Shown: piece after piece, positions 16,164-24,000 of the stretch | How positions within the stretch are numbered: position 1 is the first letter of the stretch | How the letters are laid out: each line of letters opens with the position of its first letter | DNA from: Candidatus Eiseniibacteriota bacterium | GTDB taxonomy: Bacteria; Eisenbacteria; RBG-16-71-46 | Length of the DNA: 24,418 nt | Direction: 5' to 3' | NCBI GenBank assembly: GCA_023249815.1 | Contig: JAHFBX010000006.1 | Coordinates: forward strand, 1 to 24,418 | Translations under genes and position numbers: made by a program | The notes under the pieces: generated by a model | The model's input: the letters and a program-made list of their open reading frames with translations, nothing else | What the model was told of the DNA's origin: nothing | Databases searched by the model: none

Positions 16164-18704
16164 TCACTCCCGCGACGTGCCGGTGGAGACCAGCGTGGGG
16201 TTGGTTCGCTTCACCGGCGTGACGCTACGAGCGGGCGAGGAGCCACCGCTTCGAATGTTGGCGGGCGCGAAGGAACCGCGGTCGATGGGCTGTCGGGTCA
16301 AGCCCCAGAGGTCCTGGAGGACGAAGTCCACGAGGGCGATGCAATCCTGACGGGCGTAGTTCCACGGCGCAAAGCCCGAAAACACGAACTGCCGTGCCTG
16401 GTTGCCGTGGTAATACGTCATGGTCGGCGCCGGAACCTGCGTGCCGTTGGGCAGGTTCGTGAGCAGCACGACGCCCGTGGCCTCGTAGAGCGTGTCGAGC
16501 ACCGCGATCTCGCGCGACACGGCGGGGTCAGGATCCACGTCCTCGAGGATGGAGTTCACCTCCATGAGGTATTCGCAGGGATAGCTCGAGCCGTAGAAGA
16601 GCGAGGCCTTCGCGGCCTCTCGCGTGGGCGGAAGCGGGTCGGGGATCTCGCTCTTCTGACGCATCGCCGGCGGCAGCTTCGAGTACTGGGGCGAGTTGAG
16701 CGGGGTGCCGGTGTAGTGGTCGATATGCGACCACGCCGGGGCCACGACATAGGTCGTGTCGTGATCCGTTCCATCGGCCCACCGCACCTTCACGCTGTAG
16801 TCGCGTCGATTCGTGAAGATGGTGCCCTTGGTGATCGCGATGACGGACTGCCAGTGCGCCCCGTCGTACATGATCCGGCTGCGGGCCAACTCGCCGAACT
16901 GCACCGCGCTCGAGACGATCGTGGTCTGGCCGCGATTGTTGATGCCCTTGTCGAACAGCCTGAGCGAAGCGAACGCGGATCCACCACCCATCATCCACAC
17001 ACGCCCGCCGAGCTGGTTGAACGCCGCCAACGTGCTGGCGCGGCCGGGTCCGCTCATCGCGTAGAGCGCGGTGACCGGGAAGATGCTCTGGTCGAGGCTC
17101 TCGGTGAACTGGGCGCCGCGGTCGTCCACCATCCAGATGAGGTTCTTGTACTGACCGATGTACGAGAGCAGCACGCCGCGCGCCGGGTTCTCGAGCCCGA
17201 GCCGGGTCCCGAGCGAGTCCGGGTTGGGCCGCTGCAGGTTCATCGGGTAGCCCGCGAACACGCCAGGCGTACTGATCACCCCGGAGGTCGGATTCTTCGT
17301 GCCGCGCCAAGGGAAACCGCCGCGCGCAAACAGGAACGTGTCGAGCTCGGTCGAGCTCGGCCACGGTTGCGTGTACGTGTTCGGGACGGCGCCGGTGAAC
17401 TTGTCCGCCTCGAGGCGCGTGTCGTCCACGACGAGCAGCGTCTTCTCGAACGTCGGCGTCACCGCGGTCATCTTGAGGATGCCGAGGCTCTTCTGGCCGT
17501 TGTTGTCCGAGCATTCGAGGTAGAACCGATAGTCGCCGTCGGTCGTGAACTCCCGCAGCGTCACCGCGTTCGGCATCGTCGGACTTTCCTGGCTCCAGTG
17601 GACGTAGTCGTTGATCTCGTCCGTCCGCCGCGTCTCATCGTTGATGTTGCCGTTCACCATCCAGCGGAAACCCTGGATGCGGGAACCCGGCGAGGCCACC
17701 GCGTCCCAGTTCACGGTGATGTCCACGTGCGTGGGCACCTCGATGGGAATCTCGCGCAGCGGGTCCGTGGTATAGCCGCCGCTCGCGTACAGGAAATCGA
17801 TGAACTCGTTGAAGATGTGAATGCGAGGGCCGTTCGAGCTGGCGAATCCAGCAGTGAGCTGGAGGCAGTTCGAGTCGAGCGAGAAGATCGGGGAATAGGC
17901 CCCCGCCTCGTCGAATCCGATGACCACGAACATGTAGCTCTTCCCTGGCGTGAGGTTCGTGAACTGCACGAACTGGGTGTCCGCGGGGGTGGAGAGCCAG
18001 CCATCCCAGTTCTTCGCCGACTCCCGATTGCGCAGCGAGTCGGGATACAGGAGGAAGAGGTCGTTTTTTGGGTCGTCTAGGTCGAGCATCCTGTACTTGT
18101 AGAGGACCGGCTTCTGCGAGAACTGCCCGTCCGCGTCGACGCCCTCCCACTCCACGCGCACGGACGGCGTGACCTGCGCGCGCAGCAATGCACTCGGGAG
18201 CGGATTGCGGATGGCCACGCTGGGCGCGATCGTGTAGGAGAAGAATGCCCGCGACTTGACCAGCGAGTAATCGTCGTCGTCGTCCACTGCCTTGATGACG
18301 AAGATGTGGAAGTCGGAAGCCGTCGGCGGCTCGTTACCCCGGATGCTGTCGCGCATTGTGGCGCGGAAGAACACGATCTCCTCGTTCCGCTCCGTCCGCA
18401 CCCATACCGTGTCGGCGCCTGCCGCCACCTGGATCGGATTCGGGGGGTCCACCGCGAACTCGAAGTGGTCCACCCGGCCGTCGGGATCCGCGCCCGACCA
18501 GTTGATCTTGTAGGCGTAGAAGTAGGGGTTGCTGCGGTCCGGGGCGACCGGGGCGTTCGTGAGCTCCACGGACGGCCGCTTGTTCTGCACCAGATTGCCG
18601 ACGAGGTCCTTACTGGCGCAGCCGGTCAGGCCGAGCGCGCCGAGCATAGCCAGTGCGGCCGCAAGGGCCGCAAGGGCCGTCGCGCGCGGGAACTTGAGCT
18701 TCAT
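16164..18704 (-). CDS. Large lipoprotein B: Ig/Fn3-like domains plus GATase1-like C-terminal half
   Basis: This 846-residue protein has a lipoprotein signal peptide with lipobox LTGC (C29). Residues 42-165 form a first Ig/Fn3-like unit (RPSVELTNAP, YKINWSGADPDGRVDHFEFAVDPP, DFHIFVIKAVDDDDDYS). A second unit at about 178-290 has VEWEGVDADGQF and YMFVVIGFDEAGAYSP, and a third at about 326-415 has VDITVNWDAVASPGSRIQGFRW. From 421 (KTLLVVDDTR) to about 800 it looks like a class I glutamine amidotransferase-like fold: YKNLIWMVDDRG (519-530), LAAFNQLGGRVWMMGGGSA (559-577) and the closing helix after QFVFSGFAPWNY (772-783). I see no clear catalytic Cys-His pair. The ATG overlaps the TGA of lipoprotein A (ATGA) and has AGGAGG at 18710-18715. 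Upstream in-frame codons oppose lipoprotein A and are not coding. No named function. Confidence 0.85.
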   Translation of the reverse strand: MKLKFPRATALAALAAALAMLGALGLTGCASKDLVGNLVQNKRPSVELTNAPVAPDRSNPYFYAYKINWSGADPDGRVDHFEFAVDPPNPIQVAAGADTVWVRTERNEEIVFFRATMRDSIRGNEPPTASDFHIFVIKAVDDDDDYSLVKSRAFFSYTIAPSVAIRNPLPSALLRAQVTPSVRVEWEGVDADGQFSQKPVLYKYRMLDLDDPKNDLFLLYPDSLRNRESAKNWDGWLSTPADTQFVQFTNLTPGKSYMFVVIGFDEAGAYSPIFSLDSNCLQLTAGFASSNGPRIHIFNEFIDFLYASGGYTTDPLREIPIEVPTHVDITVNWDAVASPGSRIQGFRWMVNGNINDETRRTDEINDYVHWSQESPTMPNAVTLREFTTDGDYRFYLECSDNNGQKSLGILKMTAVTPTFEKTLLVVDDTRLEADKFTGAVPNTYTQPWPSSTELDTFLFARGGFPWRGTKNPTSGVISTPGVFAGYPMNLQRPNPDSLGTRLGLENPARGVLLSYIGQYKNLIWMVDDRGAQFTESLDQSIFPVTALYAMSGPGRASTLAAFNQLGGRVWMMGGGSAFASLRLFDKGINNRGQTTIVSSAVQFGELARSRIMYDGAHWQSVIAITKGTIFTNRRDYSVKVRWADGTDHDTTYVVAPAWSHIDHYTGTPLNSPQYSKLPPAMRQKSEIPDPLPPTREAAKASLFYGSSYPCEYLMEVNSILEDVDPDPAVSREIAVLDTLYEATGVVLLTNLPNGTQVPAPTMTYYHGNQARQFVFSGFAPWNYARQDCIALVDFVLQDLWGLTRQPIDRGSFAPANIRSGGSSPARSVTPVKRTNPTLVSTGTSRE
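18657..18679 (-). repeat. Nine-base tandem repeat in a signal peptide
   Basis: The unit GGCCGCAAG (plus strand) occurs two and a half times in a row, encoding part of the Ala/Leu-rich core of the lipoprotein B signal peptide. A change in copy number would keep the frame and alter the length of the hydrophobic core by three residues. Confidence 0.6.
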
Positions 18705-20818
18705 TGCTTCCTCCTGCCCGTCTCGACTGGGGACCCCGGTCCAAGGGTCGTCGCATCTCCCGTTTCGATCACCCCGGGTTCCGAGGCAGACAGCCGACAG
18801 GCGATGTCGGTGTCGACGCAGCTGCCATAGTTGGGGGTCGCGCCACGGTCGCCCACGAACGGGCAGGTCGGCGTGGCGAGTGCCACGTCGCACGCGGCGC
18901 AATCGCACAGACGGATGCGCACCGTGACATTGCCGGTCGCGATCCAGTCGGGGATGCGGGGGATGTTGATGTTGTTGGCGAAGAAGAATTCCTCGGGCAC
19001 GACGAAGCAGGTATCGCGCGTCGTGCCGGTCAACTTGCCGAGGATGGCGATCTTGCGCCGCAGGATGGGCCCGTAACCCGGCGTGCCACCGACCTTGTTG
19101 AAGCCGGCATTCGGATCGAGCTGATCCACGTCGTCGGCGGGCAGCTGGAACACCGGGCTGCGCGCGAGCTGCTGGTTCACGGTGGGGCGGAACGTCCCAT
19201 CGCGTCGCAGTCGCGGGACCTTGTTCACGTAGAACGTGAGGATCTTGGAGCGGAGCGCCAGGTCTTGTGGGTCGACCGTTCCGGCCTCGACGCGCTCCAC
19301 GATGCCGACCGAGCCTCGCGGCCGCTGGTCCACGCGGCGGTCGACGGTCGTGTTGCCGTCCTCGGCGAAGATCTCCACGAATGCGCGCCCCGCGGCGGTC
19401 ATGCCCTGGACGCCGTTGATGAGCGGCTGGTTCTTGACCGAGGCAGGGTCGAACTCGGGGTAGGTCGTGGTCTCCGAGGGCTGGCTGATGCTGCCGGACG
19501 CGTCCTTCACTGGGACGCGGATGCGGAAGCCGATCGGTGACCCGTTCGGTCCGTCCTGCGTGAGCACGGGTGTGCCGAGGAGCGCGGGTGGGAGCAGCGC
19601 CTTGTTCACGCGCACGGAGTAGGGCGAGTCACGATCGAAGCCGCCCGTGGGAACGATGACCCAGGAGTTCAGGTGCACCGTGTCGTTCTCGGCGTGCATC
19701 CACAACCGGTCGTTGTAGACCTCGAAGAACGTCTTTCGCTCGGGCCGCAGTGCGGGAAGCACCTGCACGGAGTCGGCGCTCAGCATCGTGCCCGGGACCC
19801 CCTGGAACGCCGTCCAGCCCGTGGCCGAGAAATCGAGGAACCAATACTGCTTACCATTGCCATCCGTATACGTCTGCCAGCCGGCCAGCACGTCGTCCAG
19901 CCTGGGGCCCGCGAACCAGGTGTCCGGGGCGAAGTTCATCTGGAACCAGCGCGTCGCCTCGCCGCGCCAGCCAGACTGGCCGATCGCGCGCAGCCTGAAG
20001 ATCTTCGGGCCGGGGTTCACCGGGGTCGTACCGGGGCCGCAATTGTAGGCGACGTGGTGGACGGAGGAGTCCACGGTATTGAAGTCGGGCTCATCGAGCT
20101 TGTACCGGTAGCCGGTCACGATCGTGCTGGGGATCGTGGGCTCGCCGCGCCAGAACATGTTGAGACAGGCGTCCGCGGAGACCGTGTCGCGCGGCACCGC
20201 GTGGTCGTTGCTGATCTCGAAGAAGTCCGTGACGTGATACGTCTTGTGGTAGGGCTCCACGCCGCCGATGGCGAGCAGCCTGTACTCCGTGCCTTCCGCC
20301 AACAGGCTGTCGATGATGGCCTTGGGCGGAAACCGGTCATAGGCGCTGAAGACGAACCGCGCCGGCGTGGCGTCCGGGCGGCCCTTGTTGTCCACGGCGT
20401 AGATGAAGAACGCGTGCTGGCGTTCGCTCACCTCTTCGGACGCCGTGAAGATGAAGATGCTGTCGGTCTTCGTCGTGTATCGGTAGTCGCGCGGCTTTGG
20501 GCCGGGAAGCGCGGGAACCGACAGCGCACCCTCTTGCGGCACGGGCAGCGTCTCGACCACGGCGAAGTAGAAACCGCCCACGCTTCCATCCCGGTCGGCG
20601 CCCGCCCAGTACAGATGGAATCGGACCGGGATCTTGCCGATCTGCGGCCGGACCGGCTGGCGGTTCTCGTCGAGCGTGGTGATCGTGTCCTGCGGCGCGG
20701 CCACGATCCAGGTTTCGGGTGGTTGGTTATCGAGGGTGGTGGGCGCCAGGGTCTTGCGACAGCCAGCACCGATAAATCCAAGAAAAAGGCAAAGGACAGC
20801 CCCGACACGTAAGCGCAT
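18701..20818 (-). CDS. Large lipoprotein A: Ig/Fn3-like domains and Cys-rich C-terminus
   Basis: This 705-residue protein has an N-terminal lipoprotein-type signal (MRLRVGAVLCLFLGFIGAGC, C20; the lipobox GAG-C is slightly atypical at -3). Residues 32-165 form an Ig/Fn3-like unit with NQPPETWIVAAPQDT, RFHLYWAGADRDGSVGGFYFAVVE and HAFFIYAVDNKGRPD, very like the first unit of lipoprotein B. A second unit at about 215-300 has MFWRGEPTIPSTIVTGYRYKL and GPKIFRLRAIGQSGWRGEA. The middle (about 300-600) is beta-rich without known motifs. The last 70 residues carry six cysteines (638, 640, 643, 652, 667, 674), starting LCDCAAC. It is first in the coupled lipoA-lipoB-VCBS block; a GGGGGG run lies four bases before the ATG. 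The likely place is the outer membrane or periplasm; function is unknown. Confidence 0.85.
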   Translation of the reverse strand: MRLRVGAVLCLFLGFIGAGCRKTLAPTTLDNQPPETWIVAAPQDTITTLDENRQPVRPQIGKIPVRFHLYWAGADRDGSVGGFYFAVVETLPVPQEGALSVPALPGPKPRDYRYTTKTDSIFIFTASEEVSERQHAFFIYAVDNKGRPDATPARFVFSAYDRFPPKAIIDSLLAEGTEYRLLAIGGVEPYHKTYHVTDFFEISNDHAVPRDTVSADACLNMFWRGEPTIPSTIVTGYRYKLDEPDFNTVDSSVHHVAYNCGPGTTPVNPGPKIFRLRAIGQSGWRGEATRWFQMNFAPDTWFAGPRLDDVLAGWQTYTDGNGKQYWFLDFSATGWTAFQGVPGTMLSADSVQVLPALRPERKTFFEVYNDRLWMHAENDTVHLNSWVIVPTGGFDRDSPYSVRVNKALLPPALLGTPVLTQDGPNGSPIGFRIRVPVKDASGSISQPSETTTYPEFDPASVKNQPLINGVQGMTAAGRAFVEIFAEDGNTTVDRRVDQRPRGSVGIVERVEAGTVDPQDLALRSKILTFYVNKVPRLRRDGTFRPTVNQQLARSPVFQLPADDVDQLDPNAGFNKVGGTPGYGPILRRKIAILGKLTGTTRDTCFVVPEEFFFANNINIPRIPDWIATGNVTVRIRLCDCAACDVALATPTCPFVGDRGATPNYGSCVDTDIACRLSASEPGVIETGDATTLGPGSPVETGRRKQ

Positions 20819-20861
20819 TCGCGCCCCCCAGCACGCCCAGTCGTTTGGAAGGAAGTGCGCA

Positions 20862-20891
20862 AAGCTAACAACGCGGTGTCGGAAGCGTCAA
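20862..20891 (-). promoter_or_regulatory. Candidate sigma-70-type promoter for the lipoprotein block
   Basis: In the 256-base gap upstream of lipoprotein A the minus strand shows TTGACG (20891-20886) followed, 18 bases later, by TAGCTT (20867-20862). The -35 box fits well; the -10 box matches only three of six consensus bases. Transcription would begin about 35 bases before the ATG. The rest of the gap (20892-21019) shows no gene or clear operator. Confidence 0.35.
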
Positions 20892-21019
20892 GCCGTAATC
20901 CGACTGCGATTTGCGGGTCCCTTTGCTGCTGACCGGCGCTCGCGGCAACGGTTTGGCTCCGCCGTCGATGGAATGGGCTGCCCCAGGCCGAGTCAGCGGC
21001 CCGTGAAAACAGCTACCAA

Positions 21020-21053
21020 ACGGAGGGGCGGGGATCGCTCCCCGCCCCTCCGT
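21020..21053 (-). terminator. Strong hairpin, probable terminator of the large exported-protein gene
   Basis: A perfect 15-base stem (ACGGAGGGGCGGGGA and its complement) closes a four-base TCGC loop, starting 21 bases after the TAG of the large exported-protein gene. On the minus strand it is followed only by TTTGG after the stem, so the U-tract is poor. It may still stop transcription or protect the 3' end of the mRNA. It separates this gene from the lipoprotein block. Confidence 0.7.
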
Positions 21054-21074
21054 GTACTGCGACTGCGGCTACGA

Positions 21075-24000
21075 CTAGTTGTTCAGCACGATGATCCGGC
21101 CGGCGTCCTTCTGCACGCTGCTGCGCACGAAGTACACGCCACGGGCCACCTTGCTGCCAGCGTCGTCGGTGCCGTCCCACTGCAGTGAGTGCTCACCGGC
21201 CGGGAAGACGCGGTCGGCCAGGGCCTTGATCCGACGACCAGTGACGTCGTAGATCGTGACCTGGACGCGGCCAGCCTTCGCCACGCCGAAGCGAACGGAC
21301 GAGGTTCCCTGCTTCATGACCGAGTTGCCGATCTTCATGAAGTTGGTGAACACACGCCCACCCTGCGGGGTGTCCGTCGTCAGGTTCGGTGCGCCGGTGA
21401 TCTGGCAGATCGAACCGAACACCTTGTTCAGCATGTAGTAGTAGTACGCGAGCCGGCCATTGTCCGTATCGCAGTACCGGCCGAACAGGTGCTCGATGTC
21501 GATACCGCTCGTGGCCGCGACCCAGTTGCGGAGCGGCACCGCGGTCTTGACGACATCGGACACGAACGGAGCACCAAGACCGACGGCCTCATAGAACGCA
21601 CCCTCGACCGCTTCGCCGAGAGCCGGGTTCCGCTGGAACACGTCGTTCGACCAGAGGCAGAAGTTCGCCACGCCGTACACGTCGGCCGACGCCGTCAAGT
21701 TGGTCGTCGTGAGGATGTCCGCGCAGTCGGCCAGGTTGCCAGAGAGCGACTGGTAGGACGGACTACGGAACACGAGACCGAGCTTGTCCGAGAGGAACAA
21801 CGTGTGGTTCGGGTCGATACCGCCGGTCTGCTTCTCCGACTGCGCGAACCCGTCGCCCTGGATGAACAGACCACGCGGCTGCGCCGTACCGCCCGCGGCC
21901 GTGAGGTAGTCGTTCAGCAGCGCGAGGTCGTTCTGGCTGCGGTTCACGAACGGACCGAGGACGCCCGAGGTGAGGTCGCCCGAGAGCAGGGCCACGACAC
22001 GGTAGTACGTGCGCAGCATCTCAGGGGTCGGACCCGCACGGGATTCCTTGCCCGCCGCGAAGCCCATGCTGGCGCGGTTCGCCAGACGGCTGCCGAGGGC
22101 GCCGGCGCTCGTGGTGAGCGATTCGGACGCCTTCACGCCGTACAGGTCCCACGTCGTGCCGGGCTGCGAGTTCTTGTTGACAGCGACCGACGGGTTAACG
22201 CGAACGTCGAGGTTGACGATGTTGGTGGTGCCCGGCGCATGCCAACCGTTGTGCGCGCCGTACTTGGCCGCCGCGGTCGCCGCGATCGAGTCCATCACCG
22301 CCACAAACCGACCTTCGTTACCACGACGGTCGTTCTGGTCGACGTACAGCATGCACGCCGCACCCGCGCCACCGAACGCGCTGTTCTTCCAGCGGTCCGG
22401 GAGCACGCTGAACTGCTGCCAGCGGTGCTGGTCCGTCGAACCCTCACGCGACTGCGGCGTGATGTTGTTCGTGTCCGGCATCATGGCGTAGTTCGCGAGC
22501 GGATCGACCGAGTGCGACTTGCGCACGAAGTACTGCACGTGCGAACCCGGCGTCAGCAGACCGTCGGGGATGATCTTCGAGAATTCCTTCGTGGAGTTGC
22601 TGCCATCCCAGCCGGTACGCGACTGCGGAACCGTCGTGAGCCACACCGGCACCGTGCCGTCGCAGACCACGTTGTTCGTCCCGCCCGGGCCGGTGTTCGT
22701 GGACGCCGTCTTCGTCGTGTCCACCGTGAAGCACTTGAACTTGTTCACACCCAGCGTGAGGAACTTCGGATCGGCTTCGTGGATCATCGTCATCCACCCG
22801 CGCGTCGCCGTCGTTCCACCAAGCCCCGTGCCGACCACGCCGGCCACCGGGAACATGTTCACCTGGGTGGTGTCCATGCGGCAGCTGTTCCACGTCAGCG
22901 GATCCCAACTACCGGGACCACCGTGCGTACCGGCCGAGAACTGGCCCGGATCCGACATGTACTGGCCCCAGAACGAAGCGTCGCCCGAGACCGCGGCAGC
23001 CGCCTGGTTCGTGGGAACCTGCAGCAGCACACCCGAGACGGCGGTGCCGCCCGGAGCCATGCTGCGACCGGCCGCGATCTGGTAGTTACCCGGACCGGGC
23101 AGGATGCGGAACACGAGGTCCAGGCGGACCGTGCGATACGCCGGATCATCGGCCGTACCCACCGTGGCATTCGCGGCGGTCACAGACGACGTGTCGCCGG
23201 GGATGTCGAACCGGAGCGTGTTGCCGGTGGCCTGAGCGCTGTTGAGGCCCGTACGGATCTTGCCGCTTGTCGTGTCGAACGCGGCGGTGCCGGGGAGACC
23301 GGCCGTCTCGTTCGCCGGGAACGTGTCGTTCACGAGCTGCCAGATGTCCGAGGCCACCGCGCCAAGTGAGATCGCGGAGCCCGCATTCGCCTGGCCAGGA
23401 ACGCCCGGCACGTCCACGAACGCCATCGTGATGTTGTCGAAGTAACCACCCTCGTTCGAGTTGCAGCCGAGGGAGACGGCGAAGCGGAAGCACTGCTGCT
23501 GGTGACTCATGAAGAGACGCAGCGAATCGGGAAGGCCACCGGCGCGCGAGGTGAGGAACGGCGTGCCGTTGTCGAAGAAGCCCTCGAGATCCGTGAAGCA
23601 CTGCGGCTCGGGGTTGAACACGATGAAGCCGGGGAATGCCGGCCGGCCCCAGACCTCGGCGCCGTTCAGCTGCTGCGCCGGGTAGCACTGGGCACCGAAC
23701 ACCCACGACTCGCCCGAGAACGACAGGTTGAACATACCTGCGTACATGTCGTACCACAGGATGTAGTCGTCGCTCGCGTTGCGGATCGTGGCCGAGATTC
23801 CCTGGGAGTTCGCCACACCGCCGGCGCCAGGAACCATGTTGATCGTCGGCGAGATGAGCGACTGCGAGATCTCACGGAACGCCGTGAACCGCGAATCGCC
23901 GGCGTTCTCGCCGTCGTCGTGGTTACCGACTGCCGTCACGATGCCGCCGATGTTGCAAAAACGCGCCTCCGAATTGGGCGGCCCGCACAAATCGTTGTAC

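Noticed and set aside
15000..18080. Very long open frame on the plus strand, and similar ones at 3910-6366, 7375-9690 and 21189-23369
   Set aside because: These oppose well-recognised minus-strand genes. Their translations are Arg/His/Glu-rich with no domain, as expected for antisense frames of GC-rich genes.
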